The translations under genes were made by a program, and so were the position numbers. Positions 51,547 through 60,815 of a stretch of 64,000 nt of DNA are shown in pieces; position 1 is the first letter of the stretch, and every line of letters begins with the position of its first letter. This DNA comes from Halomonas caseinilytica (lineage in GTDB: Bacteria; Pseudomonadota; Gammaproteobacteria; Pseudomonadales; Halomonadaceae), in NCBI RefSeq assembly GCF_001662305.1, contig NZ_BDEP01000008.1:1-64000 (forward strand), read 5' to 3'. Under the pieces are notes generated by a model. It did not search any database. It saw only the letters and a program-made list of their open reading frames with translations, and was not told where the DNA came from.

Positions 51547-52485
51547 TCAGCCGGGGTGCCCGATTCCCCAGGCGAAGGGATCCGCTTCGTCGATGGTCAG
51601 CGTGGCCTCGGCGCTGATATGGGCCCTGCCGCGAAGGTAAGGACGAATCCGCTCGCCTTCCGGCTCGTAATGCGCCTCGAACTCGCTGCCGGTGATGCTG
51701 GCCTGACGCCAGACTTGACCGGGGGACAGCTTGCCGTCGGCCGCCAGGCAAGCCAGCTTGGCGCTGGTGCCGGTGCCGCAGGGCGAACGATCATAAGCCT
51801 TGCCGGGGCAGAGCACGAAGTTGCGGCTGTCGGCGTCCGGGTCCTCGGCGAACAGCTCGATATGATCGATCTCTCCACCATCCTCGCCGGTGACGCCCTG
51901 TGCCTCCAGCGCCTGGCGAATCGCCCAGGTGAAGTCAGTCAAGGCGTCGACGTTGTCCAGTGCGAGGCGTTGCCCATGATCGCTGACCAGGAAGAACCAG
52001 TTGCCGCCCCAGGCGATGTCGCCATGGAGGCGGCCATGGCCGGCCACATCTAGGGGGACCGCCCGCCGATAGCGATAGGCCGGCACATTGCGCACGGTCA
52101 CGCTGCCGTCTTCGTGGAGCCGTGCCTCGATGGGGCCGACCGGCGTGTCAATGCGGTGCAGGCCGGGTAACAGCCGACCGTGATGGGCCAGGGAGGCGAC
52201 CAAGCCGATGGTGCCGTGGCCGCACATGCCCAGATAACCGCTGTTGTTGAAGAAGATGACCCCACAGGTGGCCCCGGGGGTATCCGGCTCGCAGAGCAGG
52301 GCGCCGACCAGGACGTCATGGCCCCGCGGTTCCAGCATGCAGGCGGTGCGCCAGCGATCATGCTCGCCGCGCAGCCGCTCGAGCTTTTCTTGCAAGTTGC
52401 CTGAACCGAGGTCGGGGAAGCCCTCCAGCACGAGCCGGGTGGGTTCTCCACCGGTATGGGAATCGATCACCTGGATGCGCTTCAT
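51547..52485 (-). CDS. 4-hydroxyproline 2-epimerase
   Basis: A 312-residue proline-racemase-superfamily enzyme converting trans-4-hydroxy-L-proline to cis-4-hydroxy-D-proline. Both catalytic cysteines are present, Cys88 in MCGHGTIG and Cys236 in [10 protein letters not shown], which marks an epimerase/racemase rather than the Thr-containing dehydratase. Length fits 4HypE. ATG 52485 is preceded by gagagga; upstream codons lack a site. It is divergent from the FAD oxidase gene across a GntR-type motif, and first in the pathway encoded through 60.8 kb. Confidence 0.93.
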   Translation of the reverse strand: MKRIQVIDSHTGGEPTRLVLEGFPDLGSGNLQEKLERLRGEHDRWRTACMLEPRGHDVLVGALLCEPDTPGATCGVIFFNNSGYLGMCGHGTIGLVASLAHHGRLLPGLHRIDTPVGPIEARLHEDGSVTVRNVPAYRYRRAVPLDVAGHGRLHGDIAWGGNWFFLVSDHGQRLALDNVDALTDFTWAIRQALEAQGVTGEDGGEIDHIELFAEDPDADSRNFVLCPGKAYDRSPCGTGTSAKLACLAADGKLSPGQVWRQASITGSEFEAHYEPEGERIRPYLRGRAHISAEATLTIDEADPFAWGIGHPG

Positions 52486-52560
52486 GCATCGTCCTCTCAT
52501 TGTGTATTGGGTGATGGTCGCGGACTGATTCGGGTCGGCCATGCTTGCCAAGATAGATTA

Positions 52561-52573
52561 TATATTTTATACA
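52561..52573. promoter_or_regulatory. Candidate GntR operator, copy 2
   Basis: On the minus strand TGTATAAAATATA, identical over 13 bases to the copy at 58146. It lies in the 121-nt divergent gap between the epimerase and FAD oxidase genes, 34 nt before the oxidase ATG. Confidence 0.7.
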
Positions 52574-52606
52574 TTCAACGGAAAGCACCTCAGGCGAGCA
52601 ACGATC

Positions 52607-53935
52607 ATGACCCAGGCGAGTCCCGATCCGAAGGCTTCCCCGCAAGCCCGACCCATGGTGGGTACCGGCTTTGATGATGCCGATATCGTGGTAGTCGGTG
52701 CCGGTGTGGTCGGTACGGCCTGCGCCTTGGCACTGGCACGCCAGGGCCTTCGGGTACGGGTGCTGGACAGCGATGCGCCGGGCATGGGGGCGTCCTTCGG
52801 CAACGCCGGCCACCTAGCCACCGAGCAGGTCTTTCCCATTGCCGATGCTTCTCTGCTGAAGCGTATTCCCGGCATGCTGATGGATCCACTCGGGCCGCTA
52901 CGGCTGGACTGGCGATATTTGCCGAAGGCAGCGCCCTGGCTGATGCGACTGCTGTGGAATCTGCGCTCGTCTCCCTACCAGCGAAGCGTGTCAGGCATTC
53001 GGGCGCTCAACGAAGTGAGCCTGGCGGCCTGGCAGGAACTGCTGGCGTCCATCGGGCGTTCCGACCTGCTCTGTGGTCAGGGCTCTTTGCTGGTCCACGA
53101 GAAGGCCGAGACGGCGGATGCCTTGGCGGCATCGGCGACACGTTTCGCGGCGCATGGCGTCTCGCTGGAACGGCTGGACGGCGAGGAAGTCCGTCGCCGG
53201 GCGCCTGGACTGTCGGAGCGCATCCGTGGAGGCCTGTTCTTCCCCGATACCGGCCATGTGATCGATCCCCTCCAGGTGGTGAAGGAGCTGGTGAGGGCTG
53301 CCGAGGCCGCCGGGGTGCGGTTCTCCCGAGCCGCCGTGCAAGGCGGATGGGCCGATGCAGGTGGAGTTCGTCTGGAGACGAACCAGGGCCGATTGTCGGT
53401 GCCGAGGGTGCTGGTCGCCGCCGGCGCCCATTCGGCCTCGCTGGTCGCTGCGCTGACCGGGGTTCGGGTGCCGCTGGACACCGAGCGTGGCTATCACCTG
53501 ATGCTGCCCCGGGAAGTCGAGCGGCTCTCCATGGCGGTCACCTCCCTGGAGCGGCGTTTCATCATGACGCCCATGGCCGAGGGGCTGCGACTGGCCGGTA
53601 CCGTGGAGTTCGCCGGCCTCGAACGTCCTCCACGGATGGAACGCGCCTGGCAGCTTCGAGAGCTGGCGCGGGGGATGTTTGCCCGCCCCCTGGACGAGAC
53701 GAATGCGACCCCCTGGATGGGCTTTCGCCCTTCCTTGCCGGATTCGCTGCCGGTCATCGATCGGGCCGGCCCGGAAGGGCGGGTCTGGCTGGCCTTCGGG
53801 CACCACCATCTCGGGCTGACCCAGGCTGCCATCACGGCCCGCCTGGTCAGCCAGTTCATCTCTCCCGAAAGGGAACCCACGAAAACGGCATTGCCGTCGC
53901 TGGCCCCCTACCGGCTGGCGCGTTTTGCCCGATAG
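52607..53935 (+). CDS. FAD-dependent D-amino acid oxidoreductase, likely D-hydroxyproline dehydrogenase
   Basis: A 442-residue DAO-family flavoprotein. The FAD-binding GxGxxG is in ADIVVVGAGVVGTACALALARQGLRVRVLDSD (residues about 24-55); C-terminal PWMGFRPSLPDSLPVIDRA and LAFGHHHLGLTQAAITARLV are typical of D-amino acid dehydrogenases. In this island it should oxidise cis-4-hydroxy-D-proline to 1-pyrroline-4-hydroxy-2-carboxylate. Its ATG has a weak site (ggcgag). Divergent from the epimerase gene; 64 nt before the NhaC carrier gene. Confidence 0.9.
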   Translation: MTQASPDPKASPQARPMVGTGFDDADIVVVGAGVVGTACALALARQGLRVRVLDSDAPGMGASFGNAGHLATEQVFPIADASLLKRIPGMLMDPLGPLRLDWRYLPKAAPWLMRLLWNLRSSPYQRSVSGIRALNEVSLAAWQELLASIGRSDLLCGQGSLLVHEKAETADALAASATRFAAHGVSLERLDGEEVRRRAPGLSERIRGGLFFPDTGHVIDPLQVVKELVRAAEAAGVRFSRAAVQGGWADAGGVRLETNQGRLSVPRVLVAAGAHSASLVAALTGVRVPLDTERGYHLMLPREVERLSMAVTSLERRFIMTPMAEGLRLAGTVEFAGLERPPRMERAWQLRELARGMFARPLDETNATPWMGFRPSLPDSLPVIDRAGPEGRVWLAFGHHHLGLTQAAITARLVSQFISPEREPTKTALPSLAPYRLARFAR

Positions 53936-53999
53936 TCAGGCCGGCGCTGGTCGGCATCGAGTCAATACAACATTGCGACAACAACAAGCGGAGTGAGTC

Positions 54000-55433
54000 A
54001 TGAACGAGCAGCAAGCGGGGGGCCGTCTGCCTTCCTTGGGTGAAGTGGGTGCCGTGATGGTGGGCTTCATCGCCATCATGTTCCTGTTCATCAATGTCTT
54101 CGGACTGCCCATACAACTGGCCCTGTTCACCTCATGGTTCCTGGTGATGGGACTCGGGCTGAAGCTCAAGCTTTCCTACGAGGCCATGCAGCGGGGGCTG
54201 ATCGACGGCATTCATAACGGCATGGAAGCGGTGCTGGTGCTGATCACCGTGGGAGCACTGATCGGTACCTGGATCGCCGGTGGCATCGTGCCCAGTATCA
54301 TCTACTACGGATTGACGGTGATGAGCCCGCAGATCTTCCTGTGCGCGGCCTTTCTCATCTGTGCCGTCACCTCCCTGTCGACGGGTACCTCCTTCGGCAC
54401 GGCAGGGACCGCCGGCGTCGCCATGATCGGCATCGGCCATAGCTTCGGCATTCCACTGCCGCTGGTGGCCGGCGCGGTGATCTCCGGCGCCTATGTGGGC
54501 GACAAGATGTCGCCGTTGTCCGATACCACCGTGATGACAGCCTCGCTGTGCCGGGTGAAGCTGGTGGATCACATCCGTTCCATGTCGCTCGTCAGCGGCC
54601 CCGCGGCGCTGATTGCCGCCCTGCTGTTCCTGGTGGTGGGCTTCTTCTATGTCGGTGAAGATGTCGATACTCAGCGCGCCGACATGGCCATGCAGGCCCT
54701 GCAGTCGCATTTCACCATCAACGGTTGGTTGTTGCTGCCGGCCGTCGTCGTCATCGGCCTGTTGGTCCGCCGTTATCCCGCCATCCCGGTGATCACCTTC
54801 GGTGCCGTGATGGGGATCCTCTGCGCCTGGCTGGCTCAGGGCGTGGCACCGCTCGATGCCATGCGGACCGCCTATGTCGGCAATGCCATGCAATCCGATG
54901 TGGACTTCCTCAATACCCTGCTCAACCGGGGCGGCATCGAATCCATGCTCGGGGTCATTGCTCTGATCCTGTTCGCCCTGGGACTCGGCGGGCTGATGGA
55001 GCGCGTCGGCGTACTGCAGACGATCAGCAACGGCTTTTTGCGCTGGGCCGACAACCCCGGTCGTCTGACGCTTTCCACCATGTTGGGGGGCTTTTTCGGC
55101 AACTTCTTCGGCGGGGCGGCCTATGTCTCCCTGATCACCGCCAGCACCATCACCGAGAAGAACTATGACAAGCAGGGCATTGATCGACGCGTGCTGTCCC
55201 GCAACGCCGAGGCCGGGGGCACCATCACCACGCCCATGGTGCCCTGGACGGACGGTGGTGTCTTCATGGCCATGACGCTGGGGGTCTCCACGCTCAGCTA
55301 CCTGCCGTTCCTCTGGTACCACATGCTGGTGCTGTTGATCACTCTCTTCTACGGCTACGCCAATATCGCCATCTGGCGAACCGGCGAGGCTCAGGAAGAC
55401 GACGCCACGCTGGGGGTTGCCGCGAAATCCTGA
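54000..55433 (+). CDS. NhaC-family Na+/H+ antiporter-like carrier
   Basis: A 477-residue membrane protein with about 11-12 hydrophobic segments. NhaC-family blocks: MEAVLVLITVGALIGTWIAGGIVPSIIYYGL, TSLSTGTSFGTAGTAGVAMIGIG, GAVISGAYVGDKMSPLSDTTVMTASL, NAEAGGTITTPMVPWTDGGVFMA. Family members exchange Na+ for H+ or organic anions (malate/lactate). Placed directly after the D-hydroxyproline oxidase gene, it may take up hydroxyproline or another substrate of the island, or simply balance Na+; the sequence does not decide. Confidence 0.9.
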   Translation: MNEQQAGGRLPSLGEVGAVMVGFIAIMFLFINVFGLPIQLALFTSWFLVMGLGLKLKLSYEAMQRGLIDGIHNGMEAVLVLITVGALIGTWIAGGIVPSIIYYGLTVMSPQIFLCAAFLICAVTSLSTGTSFGTAGTAGVAMIGIGHSFGIPLPLVAGAVISGAYVGDKMSPLSDTTVMTASLCRVKLVDHIRSMSLVSGPAALIAALLFLVVGFFYVGEDVDTQRADMAMQALQSHFTINGWLLLPAVVVIGLLVRRYPAIPVITFGAVMGILCAWLAQGVAPLDAMRTAYVGNAMQSDVDFLNTLLNRGGIESMLGVIALILFALGLGGLMERVGVLQTISNGFLRWADNPGRLTLSTMLGGFFGNFFGGAAYVSLITASTITEKNYDKQGIDRRVLSRNAEAGGTITTPMVPWTDGGVFMAMTLGVSTLSYLPFLWYHMLVLLITLFYGYANIAIWRTGEAQEDDATLGVAAKS

Positions 55434-55449
55434 GCGGCGCTCCCTCACT

Positions 55450-55477
55450 GGCCATGTCGGGTTGGCTCGGCATGGCC
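55450..55477 (+). terminator. Hairpin after the NhaC-type gene
   Basis: GGCCATG (55450-55456) and CATGGCC (55471-55477) form a 7-bp stem around a 14-nt loop, 17 nt after the stop; TTCCT follows. Weak terminator candidate separating the oxidase-NhaC unit from phoA. The remaining 168 nt before phoA show no gene and no recognisable Pho box. Confidence 0.45.
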
Positions 55478-55645
55478 TTCCTCAATGGCCGAGGCTACCG
55501 TGAAGAGGGCATTTCGGCTCATATTGATCATGTGAAGAGTGTCCATGAGAACGGGCCTGGCCTTCACCGTGCTTGGCTATTTATTCAGCATTTCCGTAGT
55601 GTGAAGTTGCGCATTACCGAGAATAACCGACAAAAAGGATGAGTC

Positions 55646-57229
55646 ATGATATTTCGCATGAAGCTACGAGCGGCGATTGGCCCCGTGATGGGGAGTGTAA
55701 TGCTTGCCTCGGTCGCGGCGCCGGCCGGTGCCGCCGAGGTCAGGAACGTGATCCTGATGATCGGAGACGGCATGGGACCCCAGCAGGTGGGGCTGCTGGA
55801 GACCTATGCCAACCAGGCGCCCGACTCCATCTACGACGGCGAACCGACGGCGTTTTACCAGTTGGCCAAGGAAGGTGTCGTCGGTGTCTCCCTGACGCAT
55901 CCCGAGGATGCCGTCGTCGTGGATTCCGCCTGTTCCGCCACGCAGTTGGCGAGCGGTATCTACTCCGGTAGCGAAGTGATTGGTATCGACGCCGAGGGCA
56001 ATCCTGTCGAGACGGTGCTCGAGCTGGCCAAGGCGCAGGGCAAGGCAACCGGCCTGGTCTCGGACACTCGCCTGACCCATGCCACGCCTGCCGCCTTTGC
56101 CGCCCACCAGCCCCACCGTTCGCTGGAGAACGAGATCGCCGTGGACATGCTCGAGGTGGGGCCCGACGTCATGCTCTCGGGCGGGCTGCGCCATTGGGTG
56201 CCGCAATCGGCGAGCGAAGATGCCGAGGTCACGGACCTGATGGATGGCGCTTATGAGCCGGTATCCAAGCGCCAGGACGATCGAAACCTGCTCGTGGAAG
56301 CGGCCGAAAAGGGCTATGGCCTGGCATTCAACCGCGAGCAACTCGAGGCCGATCAGAGCGACAAGCTGCTGGGCCTGTTTGCCAACTCCGGCATGGCCGA
56401 TGGCATCGAGTATCGCAATACCAAGAGTGATGCCGACCGCCTCGAGCCGTCCCTGCACGAGATGACGCAGGCCGCGCTGAACAGGCTCGAGCAGGATGAA
56501 GATGGCTTCTTCCTGATGGTCGAGGGTGGACAGATCGATTGGGCCGGGCACTCGAACGATGCCGGCACCATGCTCAACGAGATGGTCAAGTTCGAGGAAG
56601 CGGTCCAGGGCGTCTACGACTGGGCCAAAGGGCGCGACGATACCGTGATTCTGGTCACCGCGGACCATGAAACGGGCGGGTTCGGGCTCAGTTACTCATC
56701 GGCCGACCTGCCGGAACCGCAGTCGAAGTCGGGGCCTGCCTTCGCGGAGCGGGACTATGCGCCCAACTTCAACTTCGGTGACGTCGCGCTTCTCGACTCT
56801 CTCTATCAACAAAAGGCCAGCTTCTCGACCCTGCTGAGTGAATTCGGGGCGCTCGACGAAGCGCAGAGGACGCCGGCTCGTCTGATGGAAATGGTCAATG
56901 CCAACAGCGACTTCCAGATCGACGAGGCCCAGGCGGAAGCGGTCCTGGCCAACAAGCCGAACCCCTACCACGTGGAGGGGCACAGCTATCTCGACGCCGA
57001 GGAGGTGCCGGCCATCCAGGACTTCGATGCCTTCTACCCCTATAAGGATCGGGGCGATGTGCTGGGGCGTGTCCTGGGCACCGAGCAGAATGTCGTCTGG
57101 GGCACCGGTACGCATACCCACACCCCGGTGAATGTCTTCGCCTGGGGGCCGGCCGAGACGATTCTGCCGGTGTCCTCGATCCAGCATCATTCCGAGGTTG
57201 GCCAGTACCTCAAGACACTGGTCGAATGA
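55646..57229 (+). CDS. Alkaline phosphatase, PhoA family
   Basis: A 527-residue exported phosphomonoesterase. The signal peptide spans about residues 5-30 (MKLRAAIGPVMGSVMLASVAAPAGAA). Metal ligand Asp is in ILMIGDGMGPQQ; nucleophile Ser is in VDSACSATQLASG; the later ligands are TRLTHATPAAFAAHQ, MVEGGQIDWAGHSNDAG, and VTADHETGGFG. It hydrolyses phosphate esters in the periplasm or outside. aaggat precedes the ATG. It interrupts the hydroxyproline island and has no obvious link to it. Confidence 0.95.
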   Translation: MIFRMKLRAAIGPVMGSVMLASVAAPAGAAEVRNVILMIGDGMGPQQVGLLETYANQAPDSIYDGEPTAFYQLAKEGVVGVSLTHPEDAVVVDSACSATQLASGIYSGSEVIGIDAEGNPVETVLELAKAQGKATGLVSDTRLTHATPAAFAAHQPHRSLENEIAVDMLEVGPDVMLSGGLRHWVPQSASEDAEVTDLMDGAYEPVSKRQDDRNLLVEAAEKGYGLAFNREQLEADQSDKLLGLFANSGMADGIEYRNTKSDADRLEPSLHEMTQAALNRLEQDEDGFFLMVEGGQIDWAGHSNDAGTMLNEMVKFEEAVQGVYDWAKGRDDTVILVTADHETGGFGLSYSSADLPEPQSKSGPAFAERDYAPNFNFGDVALLDSLYQQKASFSTLLSEFGALDEAQRTPARLMEMVNANSDFQIDEAQAEAVLANKPNPYHVEGHSYLDAEEVPAIQDFDAFYPYKDRGDVLGRVLGTEQNVVWGTGTHTHTPVNVFAWGPAETILPVSSIQHHSEVGQYLKTLVE

Positions 57230-57241
57230 CTCGGTACGGGC

Positions 57242-57274
57242 GGCCCTTGCTGCACGCCGGTGGCGGCAAGGGCC
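57242..57274. terminator. Hairpin between convergent phoA-like gene and gntR
   Basis: GGCCCTTGC (57242-57250) and GCAAGGGCC (57266-57274) form a perfect 9-bp stem with a 15-nt loop, 12 nt after the phosphatase stop and 20 nt after the gntR stop. Likely bidirectional; T-runs are absent. Confidence 0.6.
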
Positions 57275-57294
57275 ATCCCGGCGCTTGATGCCGA

Positions 57295-57978
57295 TTACAA
57301 CTGGGCGGTGTCCGGTGTCTGGCTGGCCTGGACTCGCCCCTCCAGCACGGCGACGATGCCTTCGCAGGCTTCCAGGATGTGCCGCTCCAGCAACTGGCAG
57401 GCGGCATCGACCTCGCCTTGCCGGGACAACTCGAGCAGGTCGTGGTGTTCCCGTTCGGCCTTCTCGATCGCCTGGGTATAGAGCAGCTGCATGCGGATAT
57501 AGCGGTCCGACTTGGTGTTGAGTTGCGACACCAGGTTCATGGCTTCGGGAAGATCGGCGGGGTGGTAGAGCGCCTCGTGGAAGGCGAAGTTGTAGTCGCT
57601 CCAGTTATCGATCTGGCTGCCGCTGTCCAGGGCGGCATCATATTCCTGGAGGATGTGTTCCGCCTTGTGGAGAGCGGCCTCGGTCATCCGCGGGATGGCC
57701 TGTCGCAGCAGGTGACCTTCCAGCAGTACCCGCAGATCGAAGAGTTCGCGGATCTTGGCCACCGAGAGCTCGGTCGTGAAGGCGCCGCGGTGCGGGTAGA
57801 ACTCCACCAGGCCTTCGGCCTCCAGAGTGAGCAACGCTTCGCGTACCGGGATTCGGCTGACGTCATAGTCCGCGGCCAGGGCATCCTGGCGGAGCTGTGT
57901 GCCACCGGGAAACTCGCCGTTCAGAATGCGGTGGCGGATGTCATCGGCAACGAATCGGGCGCGGGTCTTGTAGGCCAT
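57295..57978 (-). CDS. GntR-family regulator (FCD/VanR-type), likely hydroxyproline regulator
   Basis: A 227-residue GntR protein with winged HTH (RFVADDIRHRILNGEFPGGTQLRQDALAADYDVSRIPVREALLTLEAEGLVEFYPHRGAFT, residues 8-68) and an all-helical FCD ligand domain with metal-binding Asp/His positions (FDLRVLLEGHLLRQAIP, FHEAL, HHDLLELSRQGEVDAACQLLERHI). It is divergent from the deaminase-dehydrogenase pair, and a TATACAGTATACA palindrome lies 31 nt upstream of its start. Related 13-mers in front of the other hydroxyproline genes make it the probable local regulator. Confidence 0.92.
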   Translation of the reverse strand: MAYKTRARFVADDIRHRILNGEFPGGTQLRQDALAADYDVSRIPVREALLTLEAEGLVEFYPHRGAFTTELSVAKIRELFDLRVLLEGHLLRQAIPRMTEAALHKAEHILQEYDAALDSGSQIDNWSDYNFAFHEALYHPADLPEAMNLVSQLNTKSDRYIRMQLLYTQAIEKAEREHHDLLELSRQGEVDAACQLLERHILEACEGIVAVLEGRVQASQTPDTAQL

Positions 57979-58008
57979 GGTGGAGTCGGCGGCTCGAGAA
58001 GGAAGTTT

Positions 58009-58021
58009 TATACAGTATACA
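58009..58021. promoter_or_regulatory. Candidate GntR operator, copy 3 (autoregulatory)
   Basis: TATACAGTATACA on the plus strand (minus: TGTATACTGTATA), containing the perfect 11-bp palindrome TATAC-A-GTATA. It lies 31 nt upstream of the gntR start codon. Confidence 0.65.
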
Positions 58022-58145
58022 TGAGCCGTTGGTCATTCTGGTAAGTCGCCGTGTGGCGAGGCCGATGTCCTCCGCTTGAGGTGGGGCCTTCACGTGCTGT
58101 CGTCCTTGTTTTGAGCGACAAGGGTTCAAAAGTTGTTTTGAAGAT

Positions 58146-58158
58146 TGTATAAAATATA
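58146..58158. promoter_or_regulatory. Candidate GntR operator, copy 4
   Basis: TGTATAAAATATA, the same 13-mer as copy 2 on the opposite strand, 64 nt upstream of the DapA-family deaminase start. Confidence 0.7.
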
Positions 58159-58221
58159 AAAAGAGCGGCGAAAGCATGGCTGCCAATGCACTGGACTGAC
58201 CCGAGACCCCTGGAGGGATCA

Positions 58222-59175
58222 ATGATGAACGACAATATTTTCACTGGCTGTATTCCTGCCCTGATGACGCCCTGCACGCCGGAGCGCAAGCCGGATTACG
58301 ATGCGCTCGTCGCCAAGGGGCGCGAGCTCATCGATATCGGCATGAGCGCCGTGGTGTACTGTGGCTCGATGGGGGACTGGCCGCTGTTGACCGAGGCCGA
58401 ACGTCAGGAAGGGGTGGCGCGCCTGGTTGCCGCCGGGGTGCCGACGATCGTCGGCACTGGTGCGGTGAATTCCAGAGAAGCCGTTTCCCACGCGGCCCAT
58501 GCCGCCGAGGTCGGTGCCCACGGACTGATGGTCATCCCTCGCGTGCTGTCGCGCGGCACCTCGTCCGTGGCCCAGAAGGCCCATTTTTCCGCCATTCTGA
58601 AGGCCGCGCCGAACCTGCCGGCCGTGATCTACAACAGCCCTTACTACGGTTTTGCCACTCGTGCCGAGCTGTTCTTCGCTCTGCGCGAAGAACATCCCAA
58701 CCTGATCGGCTTCAAGGAGTTCGGTGGCGCCGAGGATCTGCGCTACGCGGCAGAACACATCACGTCGCAGGACGACGACGTCACCCTGATGGTCGGTGTC
58801 GACACCACGGTGGTCCATGGTTTCGTCAACTGCGGTGCGACTGGGGCGATCACCGGTATCGGCAATGCCCTGCCGCGGGAGGTCCTGCACCTCGTCTCGC
58901 TGAGCAAGCGAGCCGCGCGAGGCGACGTCCAGGCGCGCCGTCAGGCGCAGGAACTCGACGCCGCCCTGGGCGTTCTGTCTTCCTTCGATGAAGGGCCGGA
59001 TCTGGTGCTGTATTACAAGCACCTCATGGTGCTCAACGGTGAGCGCGAATACGCCTTGCACTTCAACGAGACCGACGTCCTCAGCGATGCACAACGCCAC
59101 TATGTGGAGGCGCAGTACGCGCTGTTCCGCGAGTGGTATGCGCAATGGTCCGTTGCCGTCCGCGACGGTCATTGA
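58222..59175 (+). CDS. DapA-family 1-pyrroline-4-hydroxy-2-carboxylate deaminase (likely)
   Basis: A 317-residue DHDPS/NAL-superfamily TIM barrel. Schiff-base Lys165 lies in [12 protein letters not shown], Tyr137 in [10 protein letters not shown], and the substrate loop is [16 protein letters not shown] (GxxGE-like region replaced by GSMGDW). In hydroxyproline catabolism a DapA-type enzyme deaminates and dehydrates 1-pyrroline-4-hydroxy-2-carboxylate to 2-ketoglutarate semialdehyde; the neighbours match this step. tggagg precedes ATG 58222; the next codon is also ATG. It lies 34 nt before the dehydrogenase gene. Confidence 0.88.
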   Translation: MMNDNIFTGCIPALMTPCTPERKPDYDALVAKGRELIDIGMSAVVYCGSMGDWPLLTEAERQEGVARLVAAGVPTIVGTGAVNSREAVSHAAHAAEVGAHGLMVIPRVLSRGTSSVAQKAHFSAILKAAPNLPAVIYNSPYYGFATRAELFFALREEHPNLIGFKEFGGAEDLRYAAEHITSQDDDVTLMVGVDTTVVHGFVNCGATGAITGIGNALPREVLHLVSLSKRAARGDVQARRQAQELDAALGVLSSFDEGPDLVLYYKHLMVLNGEREYALHFNETDVLSDAQRHYVEAQYALFREWYAQWSVAVRDGH

Positions 59176-59209
59176 AGCGAAGCGAGGCAACGTCAAGGAG
59201 ACGAGTGGT

Positions 59210-60787
59210 ATGACACTGGAAGGCAAGTTACTGATCGGTCAGCAGGCCGTGGAAGGCAGTCGCGTGGCCATTCGGGCCATCAACCCGGCCACGAACGAGT
59301 CGCTCGAGCCGGGGTATCCGGGTGGGACCCAGGCCGACGTCGAGCGGGCCTGCGAGCTGGCCTGGGCGGCGTTCGATGATTACCGCCACACCTCGCTGGA
59401 GGCGCGTGCCGCCTTTCTCGAGGCCGTGGCCGACGAGATCGAGTCGATCGGTGATGACCTGATCGAACGCGCAATGGTGGAAACCGGGCTGCCACAGGCA
59501 CGGCTCCTGGGGGAGCGCGGGCGCACCTGCGGGCAACTGCGGCTGTTTGCCAGGACGGTGCGCGCCGGCGAGTGGCTCGATGTGCGCGTCGACCCTGCCT
59601 TGCCGGATCGCCAGCCGCTGCCGCGCGCCGATCTGCGACAGCGCCATGTCGCTCTCGGCCCGGTGGCGGTATTCGGCGCGAGCAACTTCCCGTTGGCCTT
59701 TTCCGTCGCCGGTGGCGACACGGCATCCGCCCTGGCCGCCGGTTGTCCGGTGATCGTCAAGGCGCATTCCGCGCACCCTGGTACCAGCGAGCTGGTCGGG
59801 CGGGCCCTTCAGGCGGCGGTCAAAAAGTGCGGACTGCCGGAAGGCGTGTTTTCCCTGCTGTTTGGTTCCGGTCGCGAAGTCGGCCAGGCTCTGGTCAAGG
59901 ACTCGCGGATCAAGGCGGCCGGCTTCACCGGTTCGCGCAGCGGCGGCCTGGCGCTATGGCAGATCGCCCAGTCGCGTCCCGAGCCGATTCCCTTCTACGC
60001 CGAGATGAGCTCGATCAATCCGGTGTTCCTGTTGCCAGCAGCGCTCAATGCGCGCGGCCAGGCGCTGGGTGAGGCCTTCGTCGGTTCGCTCAACATGGGA
60101 GCCGGCCAGTTCTGCACCAATCCGGGGCTGGTGATCGCGGTCAAGGGGGCGGCCCTCGACGCCTTCATGGCGGCTGCCGCTGAAGAGGTCGAGGCCAGTG
60201 CTGCCCAGACCATGCTCACGCCGGGGATCTTCGAGGCCTACGAAGACGGCGTGGTCACGCTGGCTGGCAACGACAGGGTGCGTGAGGTCGCGCGTGGCCG
60301 GAAGGGCGAAGGCCCCAATCAGTGCCGAACCGGTTTGTTCGCGGCCTCGGCACAGGATTTCCTGGCCAGCGAGGCGCTGCAGGCGGAAGTCTTCGGCGCC
60401 ACCTCGCTGGTGGTCGAGTGCTCGGGTGTCGCCGAGCTTGCCAAAGTGGCCGAGTGCCTGGAAGGCCAGCTTACCGCCACGCTGCAGATGGACGACGCCG
60501 ACCTGGATGCCGCCCGCGCCTTGCTGCCGACGCTCGAGCGCAAGGCGGGACGGATTCTGGTCAACGGTTGGCCGACCGGTGTCGAAGTGTGCGATGCGAT
60601 GGTTCACGGCGGGCCCTTCCCGGCGACCTCGGATACCCGCACCACGTCCGTCGGCAGTGCGGCGATCTTCCGGTTCCTGCGCCCGGTCTGCTATCAGGAC
60701 ATGCCGGATGCGCTGCTGCCGGATGTCCTCAAGGCCCATAACCCGGAAGGCCTTGAGCGTCTGGTCGACGGTCGGCGCGAAGGCTGA
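59210..60787 (+). CDS. 2-ketoglutarate-semialdehyde dehydrogenase
   Basis: A 525-residue aldehyde dehydrogenase of the KGSADH type. It has [45 protein letters not shown], Glu265 in [16 protein letters not shown] and catalytic Cys302 in [12 protein letters not shown]; length and motifs match the subfamily. It oxidises 2-ketoglutarate semialdehyde to 2-ketoglutarate, the final step of hydroxyproline (and of some sugar-acid) breakdown. aaggag stands nine bases before ATG 59210. Same operon as the DapA-family gene, behind the copy-4 operator. Confidence 0.93.
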   Translation: MTLEGKLLIGQQAVEGSRVAIRAINPATNESLEPGYPGGTQADVERACELAWAAFDDYRHTSLEARAAFLEAVADEIESIGDDLIERAMVETGLPQARLLGERGRTCGQLRLFARTVRAGEWLDVRVDPALPDRQPLPRADLRQRHVALGPVAVFGASNFPLAFSVAGGDTASALAAGCPVIVKAHSAHPGTSELVGRALQAAVKKCGLPEGVFSLLFGSGREVGQALVKDSRIKAAGFTGSRSGGLALWQIAQSRPEPIPFYAEMSSINPVFLLPAALNARGQALGEAFVGSLNMGAGQFCTNPGLVIAVKGAALDAFMAAAAEEVEASAAQTMLTPGIFEAYEDGVVTLAGNDRVREVARGRKGEGPNQCRTGLFAASAQDFLASEALQAEVFGATSLVVECSGVAELAKVAECLEGQLTATLQMDDADLDAARALLPTLERKAGRILVNGWPTGVEVCDAMVHGGPFPATSDTRTTSVGSAAIFRFLRPVCYQDMPDALLPDVLKAHNPEGLERLVDGRREG

Positions 60788-60815
60788 TCATGCCTGGGCC
60801 CAGGTAGCCACTGGG

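Noticed and set aside
60793..60804. CCTGGGCCCAGG as a terminator after the ketoglutarate-semialdehyde dehydrogenase gene
   Set aside because: It is a perfect palindrome without room for a loop and has no T-run; the neighbouring CCCAG/CTGGG pairing is too short to call.
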